Positions 1-7,058 of a DNA stretch of 64,000 nucleotides are shown here, piece after piece. The position numbers were made by a program, and so were the translations under genes. The DNA is from Humibacillus xanthopallidus (lineage in GTDB: Bacteria > Actinomycetota > Actinomycetes > Actinomycetales > Dermatophilaceae). Numbering within the stretch: position 1 is the stretch's first letter; each line of letters opens with the position of its first letter. The stretch covers positions 558,001 to 622,000 of the forward strand of contig NZ_VFPM01000003.1 in NCBI RefSeq assembly GCF_006716675.1, given 5' to 3'. The notes under the pieces were generated by a model. It was not told the DNA's origin. It saw only the letters and a list, made by a program, of their open reading frames with translations, and ran no database searches.

Positions 1-887
1 GGGTCCATGTAGTCCGGGTCCGCCTCCGGCGGCATGATGACCGACGGCAGCCGGCGGCGCGGCGGTGCGACCGCCTCAGGCCCGAACCAGCGCCGCCGCA
101 GCGGCGCGGTGAGCCAGCCCAGCGGGCAGGTGAGCACGTAGCCGTAGGCCACCGTGAGCGCCGTCGCGCCGGGGAAGAAGATGAGGCCGAGGACGAGCAG
201 GATCCCGAGCGGCACCGAGATGCGAAGGTGACGCGGCGAGAGCAGGTCACGGAAGGACCGGAACCGGAACGACGTGGCCATGAGGGCAGCCGGCAGCACC
301 CCGGCGGCGACCGGCAGCAGGGGCGCCCAGTCGTAGAGCGGGTCGCCGATCGCGAGGACGGTCGCGATGACGACGCCCGCCGCACCGGGGCTCGCGAGCC
401 CGACGAAGTAGCGCTTGTCGGCGAGCGGGTCGATCGTGACGTTGAAGCGGGCGAGGCGGTAGGCCGCACAGGCGAGCCAGAACATCGCACCGGCCCAGGC
501 CCACACGGGGTAGGCGGGCAGGGCCCACGTGTAGACGAGCACGGCCGGCGCGATGCCGAAGGAGATGAGGTCGGCGAGCGAGTCGAACTGCAGGCCGAAG
601 GGGGTGATCGCCCCGACCGCGCGCGCGACGGCGCCGTCGGCGATGTCGAGCACGATCGAGACCGCGATGAGCACAGCGGCAGCGCGGTAGTGCGTCTGGA
701 AGGAGAGCAGCACCGACGAGAACCCGCAGATCATGTTGCCGAGGGTGAAGAGGCTCGGCAGCACCGCCCGAGCGCGGACCCGAGGGTTGAGCCGGCTCCA
801 CGGCACGACGCGCGCGCCGGTGGCGGAGACGAGCTGGAAGCGGCGCCCGATGCGCTCGCGCCGGCTCGGGGTCGCGCCGCCGGTCAC
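1..887 (-). CDS. pssA: CDP-diacylglycerol--serine O-phosphatidyltransferase (3' end outside window)
   Basis: Makes phosphatidylserine from CDP-diacylglycerol and serine in the membrane; the downstream partner psd decarboxylates it to phosphatidylethanolamine. The minus-strand frame shows the full CDP-alcohol phosphotransferase signature D-G-x2-A-R-x8-G-x3-D-x3-D (about positions 580-645), preceded by PSLFTLGNMICGF and followed by several hydrophobic segments. The GTG start (885-887) overlaps the psd stop codon by four bases (GTGA), so the two genes are translationally coupled, with psd first. The gene runs off the left edge after at least 295 codons; the visible C-terminal part is hydrophilic and acidic (ends near DPDYMDP). 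Family assignment is firm; the substrate is inferred mainly from the psd neighbour. Confidence 0.93.
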   Translation of the reverse strand, partial: MTGGATPSRRERIGRRFQLVSATGARVVPWSRLNPRVRARAVLPSLFTLGNMICGFSSVLLSFQTHYRAAAVLIAVSIVLDIADGAVARAVGAITPFGLQFDSLADLISFGIAPAVLVYTWALPAYPVWAWAGAMFWLACAAYRLARFNVTIDPLADKRYFVGLASPGAAGVVIATVLAIGDPLYDWAPLLPVAAGVLPAALMATSFRFRSFRDLLSPRHLRISVPLGILLVLGLIFFPGATALTVAYGYVLTCPLGWLTAPLRRRWFGPEAVAPPRRRLPSVIMPPEADPDYMD

Positions 888-1549
888 GACGGGTCCGTGG
901 CCGGGAAGCGTCCGAGCACGGTCTCCCCGCCGACCGCGCGCTTGCCCTTGGTCACCTCGAGCACGACCTCCGGCGGCACGAAGACGTCCATCCGCGACCC
1001 GAACTTCATCAGGCCCATGCGCTCCCCGGTCGCGATCTCGTCGCCGGGCTCGATGCGCGTGACGATGCGCCGCGCGAGCTGGCCGACGAGCTGGCGGTAG
1101 ACGACGCGGCGGGTGCGCCCGCGCACGACCTGCTCGACGATGACCTCGCTGCGCTCGTTCTTCATCGCGCTCTCGGCGCGGTACGCGGCGAGGAAGCGGC
1201 CCTGGGTGTGGGTGACGTCGACGACGCGGCCGCCGTAGGGCGAGCGGTTCATGTGCACGTCGAGGAGCGAGAGGAAGATGCTCACCTGCTGCCACTCCCC
1301 CGGCGGCGCGATGCCGGGCTGGGGTGCACCGACGTGCGTCACGATGCCGTCGGCCGGCGCGAGCACGACATCGGGGTCGGTGACCGGCGACCGGTCGGGG
1401 GTGCGGTCCGGGTCGCGGAAGAAGAGCGTCACTCCCGCGGTCAGCAGCCCCAGGGCCAGGGTCGTGCGCGGGCGTCGGGCAAGGGCGGCGACCACCGTCG
1501 GCACGGCTGCCATGACGGTGAACGGCCGAGCGGCCGGGTCGATCTTCAC
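884..1549 (-). CDS. psd: Phosphatidylserine decarboxylase, pyruvoyl-dependent short form
   Basis: Decarboxylates phosphatidylserine to phosphatidylethanolamine. About 221 residues, the length of the short (archaeal/actinobacterial) Psd type. Family landmarks: RDPDR near residue 45, LAPADGIV near 63-70, FLSLLDVHMNRSP at 92-104, and a GS pair at about residues 184-185 in MKFGSRMDVF, where self-cleavage turns Ser185 into the pyruvoyl cofactor. A hydrophobic stretch at 20-43 would anchor it. I chose the GTG at 1547-1549 (MKIDPAARPF); an in-frame ATG upstream would add about 27 Arg/Pro-rich residues of unlikely coding character. Its stop overlaps the pssA start. Confidence 0.93.
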   Translation of the reverse strand: MKIDPAARPFTVMAAVPTVVAALARRPRTTLALGLLTAGVTLFFRDPDRTPDRSPVTDPDVVLAPADGIVTHVGAPQPGIAPPGEWQQVSIFLSLLDVHMNRSPYGGRVVDVTHTQGRFLAAYRAESAMKNERSEVIVEQVVRGRTRRVVYRQLVGQLARRIVTRIEPGDEIATGERMGLMKFGSRMDVFVPPEVVLEVTKGKRAVGGETVLGRFPATDPS

Positions 1550-1665
1550 AGGTCGGGCTCTCCCAGTCTGGGGTCGTCGGCGGGGGCGGGGCGGCCGGGT
1601 GTCGCGGCCTCGTCTCACCCGGGCGGTCATCGGGTGTGGTGACACCGAGCCTAGACTCATCAGCC

Positions 1666-2376
1666 ATGACCGCAGCGGTGACACTGTCCGACGTCCGTCG
1701 CCGGTTCGGAGCCGTCGACGCCCTCGACGGACTGTCCTGGACGGCCCCCTCCGGCGCCGTCACCGCGGTGCTCGGCCCCAACGGTGCCGGCAAGACGACG
1801 GCCATCGAGTGCGCGGTCGGCCTGCAGCGACCCGACTCCGGCACCGTGCGGGTGCTCGACACCGATCCGGGCACCGCAGGGCCCGACCACCGGGCCCGCG
1901 TCGGGGTGATGCTCCAGAGTGGCGGCCTGCCGAACGGCGCGAAGCCGATGCGCCTCCTCCAGCACCTGGCGCGCTTCTACGCAGAGCCCGCCGACGTCGA
2001 CGCGGTCGCGGCCCGGCTCGGGGTCCCCGACTTCGCGGGCACCACGGTGCGCCGGCTCTCGGGTGGGCAGAAGCAGCGCCTCGCCCTCGCCGCCGCCCTC
2101 CTCGGCCGGCCCGAGGTGCTCTTCCTCGACGAGCCGGTGGCGGGCCTCGACCCCCACGGTCGCCTCGACGTGTGGGACCTCATCCGAGAGCTGAGAGACG
2201 AGGGCACGACCACCGTCGTGACGACGCACTCCTTCGAGGAGGCCGAGCGGCTCGCTGACCACCTCGTCATCATGAGCGCCGGGCGCACCGTCGCCGAAGG
2301 CCCCTTGGCCGACGTCGTCGGTGCCGGCTCGCTCGAGGAGCTCTACTTCAGCCTCACGCGGAAGGGGGCCGCATGA
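1666..2376 (+). CDS. ABC transporter ATP-binding protein
   Basis: ATPase subunit of an ABC-2 type exporter, 236 residues. Visible: Walker A GPNGAGKTT, Q-loop region MLQSGGLP, signature LSGGQKQRLALA, Walker B VLFLDEP, D-loop GLDPHG and the H-loop in VVTTHS. The stop codon overlaps the start of the permease gene (ATGA), so the two work as a pair. A -10-like TAGACT (1652-1657) lies eight bases before the ATG and there is no Shine-Dalgarno sequence, which suggests a leaderless mRNA. The substrate cannot be told; ABC pairs beside ctaA are common in actinobacteria and may be linked to cytochrome oxidase assembly, but that is inference. Confidence 0.92.
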   Translation: MTAAVTLSDVRRRFGAVDALDGLSWTAPSGAVTAVLGPNGAGKTTAIECAVGLQRPDSGTVRVLDTDPGTAGPDHRARVGVMLQSGGLPNGAKPMRLLQHLARFYAEPADVDAVAARLGVPDFAGTTVRRLSGGQKQRLALAAALLGRPEVLFLDEPVAGLDPHGRLDVWDLIRELRDEGTTTVVTTHSFEEAERLADHLVIMSAGRTVAEGPLADVVGAGSLEELYFSLTRKGAA

Positions 2377-3143
2377 CCACCGCGCCGCCCCGCCCCGCCA
2401 CCCGGGCCGCGGCCCCTCGGCGGCGCGTCCTCGCCCAGGCGGGTTTCGAGACCTCGACGCTGCTGCGCAACGGCGAGCAGCTGCTCGTCTCGCTCGTGCT
2501 GCCCGCGCTCGTGCTCGTCGGCCTCCACGCCACCGGCTCCCCCTCCCTCGGGCCGGGGCGCCGCATCGACGTCGCGGTGCCCGGGGTCATCGCGCTGTGC
2601 GTGATCTCGGCCTCGTTCACGTCGCAGGCCATCTCGACGGGCTTCGACCGCCGGTATGCCGTGCTGCGCTACCTCGGCACGACGCCCCTCGGGCGGGGCG
2701 GGCTCATCGCGGCCAAGGTGCTCGCCACGCTGGCGATCGAGATCATCCAGATCGCCGTCATCGCGGTCATCGGGGTCGCCCTCGGATGGCAGCCCGACCT
2801 CGGCGGCATCCCGTATGCCGTCCTCTTCGTCATCGTGGGCACGTGGGCCTTCGTGGCCCTCGCCCTCCTGCTCGCCGGCACGCTGCGCTCCGAGGCCGTG
2901 CTCGCGCTCGCCAACCTCATCTGGGTGCTGCTGCTCGTCGGTGGTGGCGTCATCGTGCCGCGCACCGAGCTGCCCGACGGCCTGGCGAGCGTCGCGGCGC
3001 TGCTGCCGTCGGCCGGGCTCGCCGACGGGCTGCGCTCGGCCCTCGTCGACGGCACGCTGAACCTCCCCGCCCTCGGAGTCGTCGTCGTCTGGGGAGTGCT
3101 GGCGAGCGCCCTGGCTGCGCGTTTCTTCCGCTTCGACGACTGA
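2373..3143 (+). CDS. ABC-2 type transporter permease
   Basis: Membrane partner of the preceding ATPase, 256 residues, about six hydrophobic segments (around residues 34-55, 65-90, 110-150, 155-175, 185-205 and 230-250), the usual ABC-2 layout. Starts inside the stop codon of the ATPase gene (ATGA overlap). The N-terminal 28 residues are Pro/Ala/Arg-rich and cytoplasmic. The substrate is unknown. Followed by a 61-base gap to the next gene. Confidence 0.88.
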   Translation: MTTAPPRPATRAAAPRRRVLAQAGFETSTLLRNGEQLLVSLVLPALVLVGLHATGSPSLGPGRRIDVAVPGVIALCVISASFTSQAISTGFDRRYAVLRYLGTTPLGRGGLIAAKVLATLAIEIIQIAVIAVIGVALGWQPDLGGIPYAVLFVIVGTWAFVALALLLAGTLRSEAVLALANLIWVLLLVGGGVIVPRTELPDGLASVAALLPSAGLADGLRSALVDGTLNLPALGVVVVWGVLASALAARFFRFDD

Positions 3144-3204
3144 CGCTTAGGGCACACTCGGGCTGAGGGCACCCCGGCCCGCTCCCCGACCGCATGGAGG
3201 CGAC

Positions 3205-3687
3205 GTGTTCGACTACATCTTCGGCCTGCCGATGCACGCGCTGATCATCCACGCCGTGGTCGTCCTCGTGCCGCTGTCGGCACTCGTCGCCATCGCCTTC
3301 GCGGTGCGGCCCGTGTGGCGCCACCTGCTCCGCTGGCCGGTCGCGATCGGTGGGGTCATCTCGGGGGTCACGGCCTTCGTCGCGGCCGAGAGCGGTGAGG
3401 CCCTGCAGCGGCGGGTGACGCAGGTCCGAGCCGCCACGACCGACTTCGACCTGCTGCGCGAGCACGTCGAGTGGGGCGACCGGGCGAAGATCATCTGCCT
3501 GCTCTTCATGGTGCTCTGCCTCGTGGCGGCATGGTTCCTGCGGGCGCCCGACGAGGACGAGCCGCGCCGCCGGATGCTCGAGGTGCCGCTCGCGATCCTG
3601 CTCGTCGTGTCGGCACTCGCAGCGCTCATCACCGTCGTACTGGCCGGGCACGCCGGAGCCGAGGTCACGTGGGCGGGCCTCGCCTGA
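3205..3687 (+). CDS. DUF2231-type membrane protein
   Basis: A 160-residue integral membrane protein with four predicted membrane segments (about residues 10-32, 45-65, 92-112, 128-150). The opening GLPMHALIIHAVVVLVPL is typical of the DUF2231 family, whose function is not established. The GTG start at 3205 has a good GGAGG Shine-Dalgarno sequence eight bases upstream, in contrast to many leaderless genes around it. It lies between the ABC exporter pair and ctaA on the same strand. Confidence 0.82.
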   Translation: MFDYIFGLPMHALIIHAVVVLVPLSALVAIAFAVRPVWRHLLRWPVAIGGVISGVTAFVAAESGEALQRRVTQVRAATTDFDLLREHVEWGDRAKIICLLFMVLCLVAAWFLRAPDEDEPRRRMLEVPLAILLVVSALAALITVVLAGHAGAEVTWAGLA

Positions 3688-3754
3688 CCGGCCGCTGCGC
3701 TCCCGCTCGGGGGCGGGTGCCGGAGGGTCAGCCGCCAGCGCTTACGCTTCCCTC

Positions 3755-4675
3755 GTGTCGCTCGTCTCCTCCGTCGCCTCCCGGCTGCCTCGTGTGCCGC
3801 GCCCCTGGGCCCGCGGCATCCTCATCGCCAACCTCGTCGGCGAGATCGGGATCGTCGTCACCGGAGGCGTCGTGCGCCTCACCGGCAGCGGTCTCGGCTG
3901 CCCCACGTGGCCGGAGTGCGTGCCCGGCTCGTTCACCCCGGTGCGCACCGACGAGAGCCAGATCCACGACCTCGTGGAGTTCGGCAACCGGCTGCTGACC
4001 TTCGCCGTCGTCATCCTCGCGCTCGCAGCCCTCTACTCCGTCGTGACGGCGTGGCCCGAGCGCGGGCGGCTCCAGCTCGTCGCGGTCGGGGTCCTCGCCG
4101 GCATCCCGGCGCAGGCCATCCTCGGCGGCATCACCGTGCTGACCGGTCTCAACCCGTGGCTCGTCGCGAGCCACTTCCTCCTCTCGATGGTGCTCGTCGC
4201 ACTGTCCACGGCGCTCGTGCGCGGTAGTCGCGACGACGTGTCGGGTCCGGGCGAGCTGCTCGTGCACCCCCTGGCCCGCGTCGTCGCACTCGTCACGAGC
4301 CTCGTCGGGGCCGTCGTCGTCGTGCTCGGCACGATCGTCACCGGATCGGGTCCGCACTCGGGTGACGCCGACACCCCGGCCCGCACCGGCTTCGACCCCC
4401 GCGTCGTGTCGTGGCTGCACGCCGACGCCGTCATGCTCTTCTCCGGCCTCGTCGTCGCGACCCTCGTCGCCGTGCTCATCACCGCGAAGACCGACGAGGT
4501 GCGCCGGGCCTGGTGGGCCGTCCTCGCGGTCACGCTCGCGCAGGGCGTCATCGGCTACGTGCAGTACTTCACCGCCCTGCCGATCGTCCTCGTGCTGCTC
4601 CACATGCTCGGGGCGAGCCTGCTCGTGGCCGCCCTCACCTGGGGCGTGCTCGCGACGCGGCGCCATCCCGTCTGA
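3755..4675 (+). CDS. ctaA: Heme A synthase (COX15/CtaA)
   Basis: Converts heme O to heme A for the aa3 cytochrome c oxidase in the cytoplasmic membrane, acting after CtaB, whose gene converges on this region at 5836-6810. 306 residues with about eight membrane segments. The heme-binding signature H-x3-E-x3-R is visible as HDLVEFGNR near residue 72, and further histidines lie in SHFLLS, SWLHADAVMLF and LLHMLGA. The Cys-containing loop GLGCPTWPECVPG carries the cysteine pair typical of Bacillus/actinobacterial CtaA. The GTG start is preceded by TACGCT exactly six bases upstream, a leaderless promoter arrangement. Confidence 0.94.
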   Translation: MSLVSSVASRLPRVPRPWARGILIANLVGEIGIVVTGGVVRLTGSGLGCPTWPECVPGSFTPVRTDESQIHDLVEFGNRLLTFAVVILALAALYSVVTAWPERGRLQLVAVGVLAGIPAQAILGGITVLTGLNPWLVASHFLLSMVLVALSTALVRGSRDDVSGPGELLVHPLARVVALVTSLVGAVVVVLGTIVTGSGPHSGDADTPARTGFDPRVVSWLHADAVMLFSGLVVATLVAVLITAKTDEVRRAWWAVLAVTLAQGVIGYVQYFTALPIVLVLLHMLGASLLVAALTWGVLATRRHPV

Positions 4676-4702
4676 CCCGACGGCGACCGTAGGGTGGACC
4701 GG

Positions 4703-5728
4703 GTGAGTGACGAGCAGCCGGCCCTCCACGATGGCGACCTGCGACTGCGGCCGTGGACCGTGGCGGACGTCGAGGCCACCCGGCTGCTGCACGACGCGGA
4801 GATCGCCCACTGGTTCGACGTCGCCGCGACGCCGCCCACGAGCGAGCACCACCGCTCCTGGGTCGAGCAGACCCACGCCGAGTGGTCGGACGCCCGCGCC
4901 AAGGTGACCTTCCTCGTCGAGTGGCGCGGCGCTCCCGCCGGCTCCGTCGACGTGCGCCGGCGCTCCGACGGTGTCGGTGTGCTCTCGTGGGTCACGTATG
5001 CCCCTTACCGCGGCAGGGGCGTCGCGTCCCGCGCCGTGCGCCTCCTCGTCGACTGGGCCTTCACGGACCTCGGCCTGCGCCGGGTCGAGGCCGAGGTCAA
5101 CCCGCTCAACCGCGCCTCGCTCCGGACGGCGCTATGGGCCGGGTTGCGTCGCGAGGGGCTGCTCCGCGGCAACACGACGCTCGGCGGCGAGGTGCACGAC
5201 ACCGTCGTCCTCGGTCGCCTGGCCGACGACCCGGCGCCCGGCACCCGAGAGGGCTTCACGGCGATGCTCGACTCCGTGCTGCCGACCAAGCGGGTCATCG
5301 GGCAGGGACTCATCCGAGACGCGGCCGGCAACGTGCTGCTCTGCGAGCCGGTCTACAAGCGCGACTGGGACCTGCCCGGAGGCGTCGTCGACCCGGGCGA
5401 GCCGCCCCGCGACTGCGTGGCCCGCGAGATCCGTGAGGAGCTCGCCCTCGAGGTGACGGTCGGCCGCCTGCTCGCGACGAACTGGCTCGCCCCCTGGCTC
5501 GGATGGGGCGACGCGGTGCTCTTCGTCTACGAGGTCGAGACGCCGACTCCCGCGGCCCTGGCGCGCGTACGCCTCCTCGAGCGCGAGATCCGCGCCGTCC
5601 ACTGGGTCGCGCCGCACGAGCTGAGCGGACGGGTCGCGCCCTACAACGAGCGGATGCTGACGAGCCTGGCCTCTGCCGGTGCCGGCCACGCGACCCTCGA
5701 GCTCGCCGACGGCCTCCCCGTGCGCTGA
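4703..5728 (+). CDS. GNAT acetyltransferase-Nudix hydrolase fusion protein
   Basis: Two enzyme domains in one chain of 341 residues. Residues 11-172 form a GNAT N-acetyltransferase (RimJ/RimL type) with the acetyl-CoA loop YRGRGVASR at 102-110 and the EVNPLNRAS segment near 131-139. Residues about 195-320 form a Nudix domain with the box at 227-249: G227, E233, and R241-E242...E245-E246 are all present, but the glycine before the last hydrophobic position is Ala248. Catalytic glutamates are intact, so it is probably active. I chose the GTG at 4703 because TAGGGT lies seven bases before it; a GTG three codons earlier is inside that promoter. Substrates are unknown. Confidence 0.87.
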   Translation: MSDEQPALHDGDLRLRPWTVADVEATRLLHDAEIAHWFDVAATPPTSEHHRSWVEQTHAEWSDARAKVTFLVEWRGAPAGSVDVRRRSDGVGVLSWVTYAPYRGRGVASRAVRLLVDWAFTDLGLRRVEAEVNPLNRASLRTALWAGLRREGLLRGNTTLGGEVHDTVVLGRLADDPAPGTREGFTAMLDSVLPTKRVIGQGLIRDAAGNVLLCEPVYKRDWDLPGGVVDPGEPPRDCVAREIREELALEVTVGRLLATNWLAPWLGWGDAVLFVYEVETPTPAALARVRLLEREIRAVHWVAPHELSGRVAPYNERMLTSLASAGAGHATLELADGLPVR

Positions 5729-5760
5729 CCCGCCGAGCCAGCCGGCCGGCATACCGCCTC

Positions 5761-5826
5761 GTCGAGAAGTGGGCACTCGACCGTGTGGTGGTGGGCACCC
5801 AACCAGTCGAGTGCCCACTTCTCGAC
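5761..5826. terminator. Perfect 21 bp inverted repeat between convergent genes
   Basis: Arms 5761-5781 and 5806-5826 are exact reverse complements (21 of 21), separated by a 24-base loop that itself repeats the core GTGGGCAC. It lies between the converging GNAT-Nudix gene and ctaB, so it could end transcription from both sides. There is no T-tract on either side, so a dispersed palindromic element is an equal possibility. Confidence 0.6.
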
Positions 5827-5835
5827 AGAGCGGGC

Positions 5836-6810
5836 TCAGCCCAGGCCGGGGAGCGGGAGGTGCCAGATCGGGTCGAGGGCAACGCCGACGAAGAGGATCG
5901 TCAAGTAGGTGATCGAGAAGTGGAAGAGGCGCATGGGGCGCAGCGCCTCCTCGGCCACTCCGGCGCGGGCCCGCGACAGCAGGCGGTGGGCCTCAGCGAG
6001 GAAGAGCGCACCCGACACGACGGCCGCGACGGTGTAGACCCAGCCCATCGACTGCACCGGGATGAGGGCGAGCGAGGTGAGGACCATCGCCCACGAGTAG
6101 GCCACGATCTGCTTGGCCACGACGACGAAGCGCTCGACGACGGGCAGCATCGGCACGTGGGCTGTGGCGTAGTCGTCCTTGTAGCGCAGCGAGAGCGGCC
6201 AGTAGTGCGGCGGGGTCCAGAAGAAGATGACCATGAAGAGGATGAACGCCGACCAGCTGACCGAGCCGGTGACGGCCGACCACCCGATGAGCACCGGCAT
6301 GCAGCCGGCCGCGCCACCCCAGACGATGTTCTGCGCCGTGCGCCGCTTGAGCAGCAGCGTGTAGCCGACGACGTAGAAGAGCAGGGCCGCGAGGGCGAGC
6401 CACGCGCTCAGCCAGTTGACGAGCACCCCGAGCCAGACGGTCGAGACGACCGCCAGCGTCACCCCGAAGAGGAGCGCTCCCCGCGGCGTCACCGTGCCGG
6501 TGACGAGGGGGCGGTTGCTCGTGCGGTGCATGACGGCGTCGATGTCGCGGTCGATGTAGCAGTTGAGGGTGTTCGCCGACCCGGCCGACAGCGTGCCCCC
6601 GACGACCGTCGCGACGACGAGCCAGAGGTCGGGCACACCCTGCTGGGCGAGGAACATGACGGGGATCGTCGTGATGAGCAGCAGCTCGATGATCCGCGGC
6701 TTCATGAGGGAGACGTACTGCCCGAGGACGAACGTGGGTCCACTGCCGTCGGGACCGTGCAGCGCCGACAGGTCGGCGCGGGGGTCCACCGTTGTCACTG
6801 AGATCCTCAT
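5836..6810 (-). CDS. ctaB: Protoheme IX farnesyltransferase (heme O synthase)
   Basis: Adds a farnesyl group to protoheme to give heme O, the step before CtaA. 324 residues, UbiA superfamily, eight or nine membrane segments. Visible: YVSLMKPRIIELLLITT at the N-terminus, the first Asp-rich motif N-x3-D-x2-D-x3-D as NCYIDRDIDAVM, and the second region YKDDYATAHVPMLP with WTPPHYWPL before it. The ATG at 6808-6810 overlaps by four bases (ATGA) with the stop of a 13-codon upstream ORF, so its translation may be coupled to that leader. No convincing Shine-Dalgarno sequence of its own. Reading further upstream in frame gives Arg-rich residues and is rejected. Confidence 0.94.
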   Translation of the reverse strand: MRISVTTVDPRADLSALHGPDGSGPTFVLGQYVSLMKPRIIELLLITTIPVMFLAQQGVPDLWLVVATVVGGTLSAGSANTLNCYIDRDIDAVMHRTSNRPLVTGTVTPRGALLFGVTLAVVSTVWLGVLVNWLSAWLALAALLFYVVGYTLLLKRRTAQNIVWGGAAGCMPVLIGWSAVTGSVSWSAFILFMVIFFWTPPHYWPLSLRYKDDYATAHVPMLPVVERFVVVAKQIVAYSWAMVLTSLALIPVQSMGWVYTVAAVVSGALFLAEAHRLLSRARAGVAEEALRPMRLFHFSITYLTILFVGVALDPIWHLPLPGLG

Positions 6811-6848
6811 CGCTGGGTTCGTCGCTCCGACGGTCGGGTACGGAGCAT
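6807..6848 (-). CDS. Candidate 13-codon leader ORF of ctaB
   Basis: An ATG at 6846-6848 opens a 13-codon ORF reading MLRTRPSERRTQR, ending in TGA that overlaps the ctaB ATG. A -10-like TAGACT (6858-6863) stands nine bases upstream of this ATG, so the transcript probably starts at or next to this small ORF and not at ctaB. Five of 13 codons are arginine. It may serve to bring ribosomes to ctaB or to regulate it; this is inference from arrangement only. Confidence 0.45.
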   Translation of the reverse strand: MLRTRPSERRTQR

Positions 6849-6857
6849 GGCGTCGCA

Positions 6858-6863
6858 AGTCTA
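6858..6863 (-). promoter_or_regulatory. Putative -10 element of ctaB transcript
   Basis: TAGACT on the minus strand matches the actinobacterial -10 consensus TANNNT. The position predicts a transcription start at or just before the ATG of the 13-codon leader ORF. No clear -35 sequence is seen. Confidence 0.5.
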
Positions 6864-7007
6864 GACCGTCACTCGCGCGGGGCTTCACTCGCTCGCCCGT
6901 CGGCCGGTCTGCCCACCCCCTCACCCTGCCGCAGTGCCACCCCTCCCGCGCCCGCAATGCAGTCGTTCACGAACCGGTCGTGCTGACAGCGGCATCCGTG
7001 CTGGGAC

Positions 7008-7013
7008 TAGGCT
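7008..7013 (+). promoter_or_regulatory. Putative -10 element of the tkt-pgl operon
   Basis: TAGGCT at 7008-7013 with CTGACA (6983-6988), a near match to TTGACA, 19 bases upstream. This predicts a leader of about 40 bases before the tkt GTG, in agreement with the Shine-Dalgarno sequence GAAGGAG seen there. Confidence 0.5.
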
Positions 7014-7058
7014 CGCGGCATACGTGAGATCCACCTTTCTGGCGAAGGAGACCCGTTC

